Positions 12,801 to 20,274 of a stretch of DNA of 39,662 nucleotides are shown piece after piece (positions within the stretch are counted from its first letter, which is position 1; each line of letters begins with the position of its first letter). The translations under genes and the position numbers were made by a program. Source of the stretch: Vitrella brassicaformis. Its lineage: Eukaryota > Sar > Vitrellaceae. Below the pieces are notes generated by a model. The model did no database searches. It was given only the letters and a program-made list of their open reading frames with translations, and was not told the origin of the DNA. The stretch covers positions 306,839 through 346,500 of the forward strand of contig CDMY01000347.1 of the NCBI GenBank assembly GCA_001179505.1, in the 5' to 3' direction.

Positions 12801-13439
12801 GGCGACGAAAGTGTGGAGGCCGATGGCTCAGGGTCGCTGAGCGATGGCTGGGGCGTCTTTCGCGTCAAGACATCCAGCCGCGTCTGCTTCCGCGCCCGCC
12901 GCTCATCCCTCGGAGAGAGCTGCACCGAGGGGAAGAACGACGGCACATGGGAGTAGTGCCGCGGATTCACCCCCACATCCGGCCCTCCCCTCTTGGGAGC
13001 GTGGATCAGCGGTGGGGCAGCATGCTTCCTCCTGACCTTCCATCCAGGTCGGCCTCGTCTCTGCTCCTCCTGCCCGTCACTGTCGCTTTGTGGGAACAGC
13101 TGGTGGACAACTGGCGAGAAGTCCTCGAGGAACGGGGCTGCCTGGGCGGGTGACGGGGGAGGCCGTGGAGGTGACTCCAGCGGGACGCTGTCGACGGACG
13201 CGTGCCACTGGGTGTCGGTGGCCGGGGAGGGAGCTCGCTTGCGGCGTGATGCCGGCGCCTGCAGCCACGCAGAGAGGCAGACAGACAAGGGGATGGGATG
13301 GCCAGCGCCCTCCTGTGTGGCACTGCTTCTGTGCAGTGTCCTGTTGGCTCACGTGTTCTCGCCTTCGTCGCTCGGGTATCTTCTCTCGCTTTTGCCATCC
13401 TCCCGGCAGACCGACGTCGATCCCAGCTATCGTTGCCAT
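6876..13439 (-). CDS. Large coiled-coil protein of unknown function (~25 exons, ~1505 aa)
   Basis: Exons run from ATG 13439 to TGA 6876, among them 13439-13353, 13258-12523, 12450-12338, 12247-12014, 11928-11849, 11774-11503, 11415-11312, 11229-11165, 11081-10990, 10910-10634, 10562-10484, 10362-10255, 10179-10111, 10016-9772, 9695-9597, 9494-8787, 8695-8621, 8537-8475, 8404-8362, 8291-8256, 8124-8073, 7992-7949, 7861-7514, 7428-7059 and 6994-6876. The phases agree throughout and sum to 4518 nt, which supports a single gene. The first third is disordered, basic and Pro-rich. Exons 5-7 form a charged coiled coil (TQRVETAQKQLHDERQRS). The rest is mainly helical with a Ser/Pro-rich insert in the 708-nt exon, and ends in a Trp-rich tail (GVPEWWRW). 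I recognise no family. The intron at 11848 must use a GC donor. The stretch 7712-7792, with a Cys-Val run from TGTG repeats, is probably an unspliced in-frame intron. The junction near 8256/8124 is also uncertain. Confidence 0.72.
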
Positions 13440-13691
13440 TGCGCCTTGGGAGAAGGGAAAAAAATCGGAAAACGAGCCTGGGGGTCGGTGGGGGCTGCAT
13501 GATCGCATGCAGTCTCGCACAAGAGCCATCCCGATACTAGTTGGAGGCGCTCAGCGTCAATTTAGTCTCATGAATGATGCATGTGATGTGCAGTGAGTCA
13601 CGCCAGTCGCACAGGCAGCACGCACAGACAGAGAGCTCCTATGAGTCCCATCCATCCGGACACCCACGTGTTCGCCCCGCCCCACCCTCCC

Positions 13692-14326
13692 TCAGTCAAA
13701 CAGCGAGAAGCCCATGTCCTCGTCCTCTTCCTCCTCCTGCACACACACATGCACACACACGACCGACCGACCGACAGACCGATACACACGGGCCGGGCCA
13801 TGTGACCATAGGTTTCTGGCCCCACACGGATGTCTGTCTGTCCGGTCAGTATGGTATGTACCTCTTCCTCCTTCTTCTCCTCCTCCTTGGCCTCCTCAGC
13901 CGCAGGTGCGGCCCCGCCACCTGCTGCCGGAGCAGCACCGCCACCCACTGCCGGACCTGTGCACACACACACACACAGCCAATGAGGACACACACACATC
14001 ACACATACTATAGATGATGCCTGCCACTGCTTCGTGCAGCCTGTTTGTATGTCCCTCACCGGCGGCTGCGGTGCCCGCGGCACTGAGCAGTGAGGCGAGG
14101 TCCCTGCCCTGCAGCAGCTTCTCAAACAGCCGGGGGAGGAATGGCTCAACCTTCAGACCTGCTGCTGACACTAGCTTCTCGATATTCTCGGCCTGACCAA
14201 CGATAGCCACAACATACCCAGTCACCCTCCTGGCTGGCCAGAGCGTGTACGTCCCACCACCCTCTCGTTCTCCCTACCGTAATGTCTGTTTCCTCGTCAT
14301 GGAGGATGAGAGCTGCAGCCACACAC

Positions 14327-14364
<38 letters not shown>

Positions 14365-14553
14365 GGTTCGCCTGCGTTCGTGTAGCGGTCAGTTTCCTCA
14401 CCTGCGTATGTGCACGCCAGCTCCTGCTTCTCCGCATCGCCTGATCACACACACACACAGCGGGCATCAGCCGTGGGAACAAATCTGAGCCTCTCAGTGT
14501 TGTGACGTTTGGAGTTGCAGCTTACTGATATCGGTCACGGGGATAGCCGCCAT
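13692..14553 (-). CDS. RPLP1: 60S acidic ribosomal protein P1
   Basis: Six exons (14553-14526, 14440-14402, 14312-14278, 14192-14060, 13956-13862, 13736-13692) sum to 375 nt, giving 124 residues, normal for P1. The N-terminal dimerization region reads ELACTYAALILHDEETDIT followed by AENIEKLVSAAGLKVEPFLP, which matches P1 rather than P2. A Gly/Ala-rich hinge and a Glu/Lys run follow. It ends in the hallmark EDEDMGFSLFD, which recruits elongation factors to the ribosomal stalk. P1 pairs with P2 on P0 at the GTPase-associated centre of the large subunit. The first coding exon is only 28 nt. It is divergent from the single-exon gene at 14820. Confidence 0.95.
14331..14362. repeat. (GA)n microsatellite inside an RPLP1 intron
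   Basis: About 32 bases of pure alternating GA, which read as TC on the transcribed strand. It lies just 3' of the second coding exon in the intron and acts as part of a pyrimidine-rich stretch before the TGCAG acceptor. Confidence 0.8.
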
Positions 14554-14819
14554 CTTCCCAGGAGATCTGCTGTTTTCGGGGAGAGACCAATTTCACAAAG
14601 CTCGCATTCCGTGAAACCGCTCCGCTGCCGGTGGAGGAAAGTCGATATGTCGGCAGAGGTACAACCTAACTCGGCTAGAGCGTAATTGGTTTCTCAAGAA
14701 AGTGACTGGGGGAAAAACTGCACAGAAAGAAGAGCCTGCATCACCGACCGCCTTCAGAGGTACGTCAGAAGCAAGATCCTTCACTGTTTCTCTTCACACG
14801 CCTGCCACTCACACGTGCC
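14554..14819. promoter_or_regulatory. Divergent promoter interval, RPLP1 / single-exon gene
   Basis: A 266-bp interval between two start codons on opposite strands. It contains CTCGCATT at 14601 and TGAAACCG at 14612-14619. Both motifs recur in other divergent intervals of this window. Bidirectional promoter function is inferred from gene orientation only. Confidence 0.45.
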
Positions 14820-16130
14820 ATGTCGTCCCTGCAGATGTCTGGATCTCTCCCACTCGCGGCACCACGGCCTCATCCGGCGGCCATTGCAAGCCAACCAGTC
14901 GGCAATGAGATCCTCGGTTTCACCATGGAGACCATCAAAGAGAGCGGCACAATGCGGCTCGTGAACAAGCACGACTTCCAGCGACAGCTCCTCAACCGCA
15001 CCTTCTTCCAACGGTGGATTGGTGAGCGGCACCCGGCGGCTCTCCGCGCATTCATCGTCTTCGACGTGCGCCGCGAGGCCAACATCCTCTTCGTGGCGAT
15101 GTGCCTGGTGCGTGACGGCGGCAGATGGGACGACTGGCCTGACTATCTGAGCGTGCTATCGGCTGCTCGTGAGGTGACTCTGCCGATCCGCATCACCGAT
15201 GCCGACGTGGAGCTGCTGCGGGCGTCTGTGCCCCGCCTGGTCCACTGGCTCAAGACGAGTGACCGTGAAGACCTCAAGAATCATCAGCACGAGTGGCTGC
15301 AGCCGCGCTTTGGCCCCAACGTCCGGCGCATCATCGTCCGTGGAGATGAACAGCGGCAGGCGACGAGGCAACGGAGCGGCATCGGACGACCGCCGCGTTT
15401 CGTGGACGGCGGCATACTCTGGAGCAAGCCGCCTGCCAGGTGCAACCGATACGGCACGGATGTGCTGTTTCGCGACTTCGCCTGCCGTCAGTCCATCCGC
15501 GTCGGACTCCGATTCTCATTCCGCAGCCCGCCATCGCCCCCTCAAAACGGTGTATGTCTGACTGTGCTGCGGTTCCTCGCCAATCAGGCCCGCCCACTCA
15601 CACCCACATACGCTGCGCGGCTTGAGAGGCCACCAGTTATGGGAGGCGTGTCTTCTCCAAACCCACGGCCATATGTTTGGGTGCTGCCTGAGGGCGACGA
15701 TGGCCCTCCGTGCGTCGTGTCCCTGCTCAGAGACTTCCCCCCGTCCTTCCCCACTCTTTCCATCCTCGACATGGTCATGACGAGCCTGATCAGCCCCCAG
15801 CACTGGCAAGACAGCACCGTCGACTTTCCCCCTGTGCCCCTTGGCGTTTTCCCGCCGTTTACCATCCTTCCGACGTGGGTGGTGGGCCATGCCGACGCAA
15901 TGTCCGACGGCGTGGAGCGCATCGCCTCGCCGGCTGGGGCTGGTACTGTGAGTGTGGCGCCGGTCTTGTCGTTCATCCGGGATCAGCTCAACACCAACGG
16001 CCGTCGGCTGGTGCACCAGGGGGTGATCGACCTGCTGACGTTCGTCGATCAGCTGGGAGCGTTCTTCCCGCAGGATGGCGTGACGGTGCGGAGGTCTTTC
16101 CTTTTGTACCGGCCGGAGGCCATTGACTGA
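14820..16130 (+). CDS. Unknown intronless protein (436 aa)
   Basis: One uninterrupted frame of 437 codons from ATG 14820 to TGA, in a window where most genes have many introns. Codon use looks like real coding sequence and the protein is globular: alternating hydrophobic and charged segments such as ALRAFIVFDVRREANILFVA and VVSLLRDFPPSFPTLSILDM, with no signal peptide or membrane span. A second Met at 14844 lies just after CCCTGCAG and could be the true start. I recognise no domain. It may be a lineage-specific gene or an intron-free duplicate. The reading frame is certain, the function unknown. Confidence 0.8.
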   Translation: MSSLQMSGSLPLAAPRPHPAAIASQPVGNEILGFTMETIKESGTMRLVNKHDFQRQLLNRTFFQRWIGERHPAALRAFIVFDVRREANILFVAMCLVRDGGRWDDWPDYLSVLSAAREVTLPIRITDADVELLRASVPRLVHWLKTSDREDLKNHQHEWLQPRFGPNVRRIIVRGDEQRQATRQRSGIGRPPRFVDGGILWSKPPARCNRYGTDVLFRDFACRQSIRVGLRFSFRSPPSPPQNGVCLTVLRFLANQARPLTPTYAARLERPPVMGGVSSPNPRPYVWVLPEGDDGPPCVVSLLRDFPPSFPTLSILDMVMTSLISPQHWQDSTVDFPPVPLGVFPPFTILPTWVVGHADAMSDGVERIASPAGAGTVSVAPVLSFIRDQLNTNGRRLVHQGVIDLLTFVDQLGAFFPQDGVTVRRSFLLYRPEAID

Positions 16131-16912
16131 GCTGGCAGGGGAGAGGCCTTGATGATCTAGTTAGCCGCACACTTGTGTCTGTCTCTGTCTGCCTGTCTGT
16201 CTGTCTTGCGGTTTGGCTGTTTGGCTCCTTCCACCCATCCACTCACTCACTCACCAGTCATAGACACACGCATCCCACCCAGATTGGTATGTCTTTCCTC
16301 CTTGGGTGTGTATGGCTGCTGTGTCGGGGGTGCGTGGCTGCTGGTCGATTCGGTGTGTGTATGGGTGGGTGGTGGAGTGTATCGGTGAACATGGTATGGT
16401 ATGACGCCTGCCATGGAGGGTGTCACGCCATGCCATGAAATGAGGACGATTTCTTCCTTCCTCTCATTTGATTGCATGGTTTATTGACATTACTTACACA
16501 TAAGTCTGTCTGTCTGTCAGCCCCGACACACTATACAGTGACAGACAGACAGGCACCATTGACAGCGAAGAGGCAATGGATCAGGAACAACCACACAAAC
16601 AATATGGCGCATATTGCGCTGATTGTCCGCAATAGCCTGCCGACATGCACATGTCGGCAGATGGACCGGCCTACCTAGGCACCGCACCCTCCGCACACGC
16701 ATCACTTGAGCCCTTAGCTGTACACCAGGCCATCACACACGCAGACGTACAGAGCGACAGAGAGAGAGTGAGAGAGAGTGCGTGAGATCCTCAAGACAAC
16801 ACCACAGAGCCACCACTACGGCAGAGAAGTGAAGCTTTACACACCGCACCCCAAACCCTTTATACTTTGACGCACGCACATCATCTGCACATTCATCCAA
16901 ACATTACACACA
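16131..16912. other. Intergenic spacer between convergent single-exon genes
   Basis: About 780 bp with TGTCTGTC runs (16172-16206, 16504-16518), a (GA)n-like tract near 16756-16785 and a perfect short hairpin at 16638-16659. I see no coding sequence. It should hold the 3' untranslated ends of both flanking genes. Confidence 0.5.
16638..16659. repeat. Perfect 10-bp inverted repeat with 2-nt loop
   Basis: The arm TGCCGACATG is followed by CA and its exact complement CATGTCGGCA. It would form a strong hairpin in RNA or a small cruciform in DNA. It lies between two convergent genes, about 510 bp past one stop codon and about 250 bp past the other. Its function is unknown. Confidence 0.8.
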
Positions 16913-17947
16913 TTAGGCAGTGCCCCCTGGCAAGCCCGCTCGCTGGGTGTCGAGCACAGGCGGCTCGGGATGACCTCCAGACGAGGAAGATGCCGTCGTC
17001 TCCGATCCGCCATCAGTCGCCGCCTCTTGGTCGGTCGTCATCGGCTGCACCTGCACCACGGTCGCTGCGGTGGGCGCTGCGCCCGGCGCGTTTGTCTTGG
17101 GGGCGAGGGAGGCTCGAGCCTCCAAGAAGCGGATCGTCATGGTGCTGCTCTCGCCGGTAGTGGCCGTATATGTGCCGCTAATGACTGACTGCTGGCGGTT
17201 GAGGAAGCGGCCGGTGAAGTCCACATCTCGTAGGCCCCAAGAGACTTGATCGCTGTTCGCGTTGGAGAAGCCATTGACCTCGACGGCTCCGGGGAAGCTG
17301 TGGCCCGTCACAGTGCCATCGTACTCGAATGTGAGAAGGTAGGCGCATCCTGTGCCGGTCCCCTGGAAGGTGCCGATCCACTTGCCAGACGGAGGGGGTG
17401 TCGATGCCGGGATCGGGTTGACGCGCCTCTCTCGCCTGGTGGCGGGGGACTGTGAAGCGAAGATTGGAGTGGTCGCTGCGGTGGATGCGGAGGGCATCGA
17501 TGGTATGGTGGAGGCAGAGCGGTCGGCCTCGTTGTCCGTGGCATTGTCGCCACCTGGCGGAAGGCGTCGCGACATGCACCACGAGGACGGGGTGCAGCAC
17601 CACACACGCCACGAAAGGGGGACGTAATGGGGGATGATTAGAATAGCCAACACGAATAGCATGAGGAAGACGGAGAGGCCGATAATGCCGGCAACCATGG
17701 CGATAATCACCCCGTCAACGTCGGTAGAGCCATCACTGCCGCCAGAGCCGCCGATGAGAGTGCCGCCACGGGGGATCCCAGGGGAGTCAGTGTAGCCTCC
17801 GCCACGGGGTGGGCTGAAATCGGGTACCCTGATACGGAATCCCAACCGGCGGCCCTCAGCATCCACCAGAGTGGGGACGGCCGACAAGAGCACCACAGCG
17901 GCGAGACGCGCCGACAGCAGAGGACGGCGGCAGACAATAACGGCCAT
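16913..17947 (-). CDS. Predicted type I membrane protein with a beta-rich domain (344 aa)
   Basis: A single exon encodes a protein with an N-terminal signal peptide (basic MAVIVCRRP, hydrophobic AAVVLLSAVP, ending near VDA at residue 30) and a short Gly/Pro-rich outer segment. One membrane span follows at about 79-105 (IIAMVAGIIGLSVFLMLFVL). Cysteines just after the span (WCCTPSSWC) could be palmitoylated. A predicted cytoplasmic domain at about 188-275 has repeated beta-strand signatures: KWIGTFQGTG, YLLTFEYDGTVTG, DFTGRF, ISGTYTATTG. This is the pattern of a small barrel or calycin-like fold, but I cannot name a family. The tail is rich in Ser, Thr and Ala. The gene is divergent from the small gene at 18252. 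Confidence 0.78.
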   Translation of the reverse strand: MAVIVCRRPLLSARLAAVVLLSAVPTLVDAEGRRLGFRIRVPDFSPPRGGGYTDSPGIPRGGTLIGGSGGSDGSTDVDGVIIAMVAGIIGLSVFLMLFVLAILIIPHYVPLSWRVWCCTPSSWCMSRRLPPGGDNATDNEADRSASTIPSMPSASTAATTPIFASQSPATRRERRVNPIPASTPPPSGKWIGTFQGTGTGCAYLLTFEYDGTVTGHSFPGAVEVNGFSNANSDQVSWGLRDVDFTGRFLNRQQSVISGTYTATTGESSTMTIRFLEARASLAPKTNAPGAAPTAATVVQVQPMTTDQEAATDGGSETTASSSSGGHPEPPVLDTQRAGLPGGTA

Positions 17948-18251
17948 TTCTTGCAGCGTCAGAGAAGGTTCCTCTCAGAGATAACGGACGCAGATGAGCT
18001 CGTTGGATGGGCAGCCGCCCAAGACAGAGAGGAGAAGCGAGACTGAGACCAGAGAGAGCACAGAGAGAAGCAGGCCGAGTGCGGTTCGAATGGTTCGAAG
18101 CTCTCAAGCTGCGAAGCGAAACATGCTTTGCGTTTTACGGCAGGGAGTTGCCGAGCTCGCATTGCGAGGAGGCTTTCTTCTCTGCAAAAAAGGCCAGTCC
18201 GAGGTCTCTCTTAGTTCCCGCATCGCCGGCCCTTGTAGCTCTGTGTCACTG
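17948..18251. promoter_or_regulatory. Divergent promoter interval between two intronless genes
   Basis: About 300 bp separate the opposite start codons. A palindromic CTCGCATTGCGAG sits at 18156-18168 and resembles the TCGCAWT element of other intervals. The frame of the downstream gene stays open upstream to 17994, so part of this interval could be coding if an earlier ATG is used. Confidence 0.4.
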
Positions 18252-18890
18252 ATGTCTGCCGCGTTTGGTTTCGACGGCCCTCACGCCACCTCCACCGCCA
18301 AGTCCAGCTCCACCTCCCTCCCTCGCCGCTCAGTGGCCCACCGGCAGCCTCACCGTCACCACCAATCGTACGCTCGCCGCACCGTACGGACCCCTGCGGC
18401 AGCGGCCTCGCCTGACGCTCGGCCTGACGGTCCGCCCTCGCCCTCGCAGTCCCGTCCCGGCGCCGCCATTCCCAGCAGCGAGGACGGCAATGTCAGTCTG
18501 CAGGCGGCGGTGGCGCAGTGGCAGGCAGCAGGGCTCAGTGTGGGCATCTTCAACCGCACTACCGGCCTCACAACCAACCTGCCTCCTGTGCCACCGACTC
18601 CACCTCCCCCCCTGCCGATGGGCACCATTCCCAGCGACTCGCCCAACCGCACCGTGTACCGCGTCAAGGCCAAGAGGGGGCTGGACGGCCGCCGCTACGA
18701 GGCCTGTCTGCACCAGGACGGCCGCTCCCTCCTCGACCCCCACGGTGACGTGATCATGTTGCCCGAGGAGGGCGAGCAGTCGGGGTGGATGAACCTGGAG
18801 CTGGAGGGCGAGGACGAGGGGGGCCGGATGGTGGACCCACATGTTCAGCCTGTGGGACATGTGAGGCACTCGCGACATTCCTGGCGGTGA
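18252..18890 (+). CDS. Small unknown intronless protein (212 aa)
   Basis: An open frame from ATG 18252 to TGA 18890. The frame extends in phase to an ATG at 17994 (298 aa), but that upstream part looks non-coding. The first 90 residues are Ser/Arg/Pro-rich and may be disordered. The later part, VSLQAAVAQWQAAGLSVGIF and RTVYRVKAKRGLDGRRYEAC, looks more like folded protein, and the end is acidic. I recognise no domain. Overlapping open frames on both strands in this GC-rich stretch lower the confidence. Confidence 0.55.
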   Translation: MSAAFGFDGPHATSTAKSSSTSLPRRSVAHRQPHRHHQSYARRTVRTPAAAASPDARPDGPPSPSQSRPGAAIPSSEDGNVSLQAAVAQWQAAGLSVGIFNRTTGLTTNLPPVPPTPPPPLPMGTIPSDSPNRTVYRVKAKRGLDGRRYEACLHQDGRSLLDPHGDVIMLPEEGEQSGWMNLELEGEDEGGRMVDPHVQPVGHVRHSRHSWR

Positions 18891-18944
18891 GCGAGGGAGG
18901 GAGAAAGGGAGGGAGGACGGGAGAAAGGGAGCAGGTCACACAGG

Positions 18945-18983
<39 letters not shown>

Positions 18984-19396
18984 GCGTGTTGTTAGGCGCG
19001 AAGCCTGGTCTGTCGAGAAGCTGCTGTCGCTGATGTTCATGTGATCGGCTGACCTTATTTGCCTGCCTGCCTGCCTGCCAAGACAGACACACACACGCAA
19101 AGACACACACGCACAGAGAGAGAGAGAGAGAGAGCGTGTGCTGCATGGCTTGGCTGGCTGGATGGATGGCGTGTGTGCGGTGTCGGTTCGTGTGCTAACG
19201 GTGTCTGTCGCCTTCTGTTGTGTGGCCCGTTCATTTGTCGGTGGTCTCTCTCTGTGTGCCCACTGTGATCTGTTTGCTGTGATGGCCGGCTTGCGAAGAG
19301 ATAGCGGCCGTCTCGTCTGTGGACTGTGTGCTGCTGTCGTATTACTCAGTGTGCTCTCAGGCACATTGACACAGATGTGTGTTTATGTGTAATGTA
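18891..19396. repeat. Simple-sequence-rich spacer
   Basis: Contains a (TG)n tract at about 18946-18979, (CTGC)n near 19061-19078, a (GA)n run near 19116-19134 and GGAT repeats near 19161-19169. I see no coding exon. Confidence 0.55.
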
Positions 19397-19707
19397 GATA
19401 TGTCTGTCTGCACGTAACACGAAGTAATCGACGTAATTGCTGCCTTCACTGTGCTGTGTGTCGCCTGCCTGGATGGATGGATGGATGGAGGGCTTTCATG
19501 TAAGGGTGTACTTAACGTTGTAATGTTGATATGTCTGTCTGCACGTAACACGAAGTAATCGACGTAATTGCTGCCTTCACTGTGCTGTGTGTCGCCTGCC
19601 TGCCTGGATGGATGGATGGAGGGCTTTCATGTAAGGGTGTACTTAACGATATGTCTGTCTCTTCTTAACACGACATAATCGACGTAATCGCTGCCCTCTA
19701 CTTAACG
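19397..19707. repeat. Tandem repeat of a ~120-131 bp unit (two full copies and a partial third)
   Basis: Copy 1 starts at 19397, copy 2 at 19528 and a diverged partial copy at 19648. Each begins GATATGTCTGTCTGCACGTA or close to it. Full copies continue through AACACGAAGTAATCGACGTA, a conserved core, a GGAT run and GGGCTTTCATGTAAGGGTGT. The two full copies are almost identical except for the GGAT/CCTG microsatellite lengths and a short spacer. The repeat lies about 270 bp before an assembly gap, so the array may be longer in the genome. Confidence 0.85.
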
Positions 19708-19974
19708 GCTTGTGTGCGTGTGAGCGGGGGACTGACAGACAGCGGGAGAGACCAGCGGGCAGCAAACAGACTTGAAACAGACCTTGAGAGTGATCCAATG
19801 CAATGCGCGTCTTACACCCACACGCGCGCACATTAACGTCACCGTGCTGCTGACAGAATATAGCCACCCTGGCTTGATTGCTCCTCAGTCCCCGACTGAT
19901 TGGGGCAACTAATCCAACCACAAACACTCGCAGCCGTTTGCCGTTTGCTTTCGTCGTGTGAAAATCCCACTGCT

Positions 19975-20274
19975 NNNNNNNNNNNNNNNNNNNNNNNNNN
20001 NNNNNNNNNNNNNNNNNNNNNNNNNNNNNNNNNNNNNNNNNNNNNNNNNNNNNNNNNNNNNNNNNNNNNNNNNNNNNNNNNNNNNNNNNNNNNNNNNNNN
20101 NNNNNNNNNNNNNNNNNNNNNNNNNNNNNNNNNNNNNNNNNNNNNNNNNNNNNNNNNNNNNNNNNNNNNNNNNNNNNNNNNNNNNNNNNNNNNNNNNNNN
20201 NNNNNNNNNNNNNNNNNNNNNNNNNNNNNNNNNNNNNNNNNNNNNNNNNNNNNNNNNNNNNNNNNNNNNNNNNN
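19975..20274. other. Assembly gap (300 N)
   Basis: A run of exactly 300 N, followed by a poly-C stretch. It removes the 5' end of the C2-like gene that continues after it. All open frames drawn across the gap are artefacts. Confidence 0.99.

Noticed and set aside
14912-14924. CGGTTTCA inside the 14820 gene as another copy of the promoter motif
   Set aside because: It lies in coding sequence on the opposite strand. One such 8-mer is expected by chance in 40 kb.
15516-16016. Antisense 166-codon open frame
   Set aside because: A shadow of the single-exon gene on the plus strand, with Arg/His/Gly-rich composition typical of reversed GC-rich coding DNA.
17994-18251. N-terminal extension of the 18252 gene from ATG 17994
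   Set aside because: The frame is open, but the residues look random and the stretch overlaps the likely shared promoter with the divergent gene at 17947.
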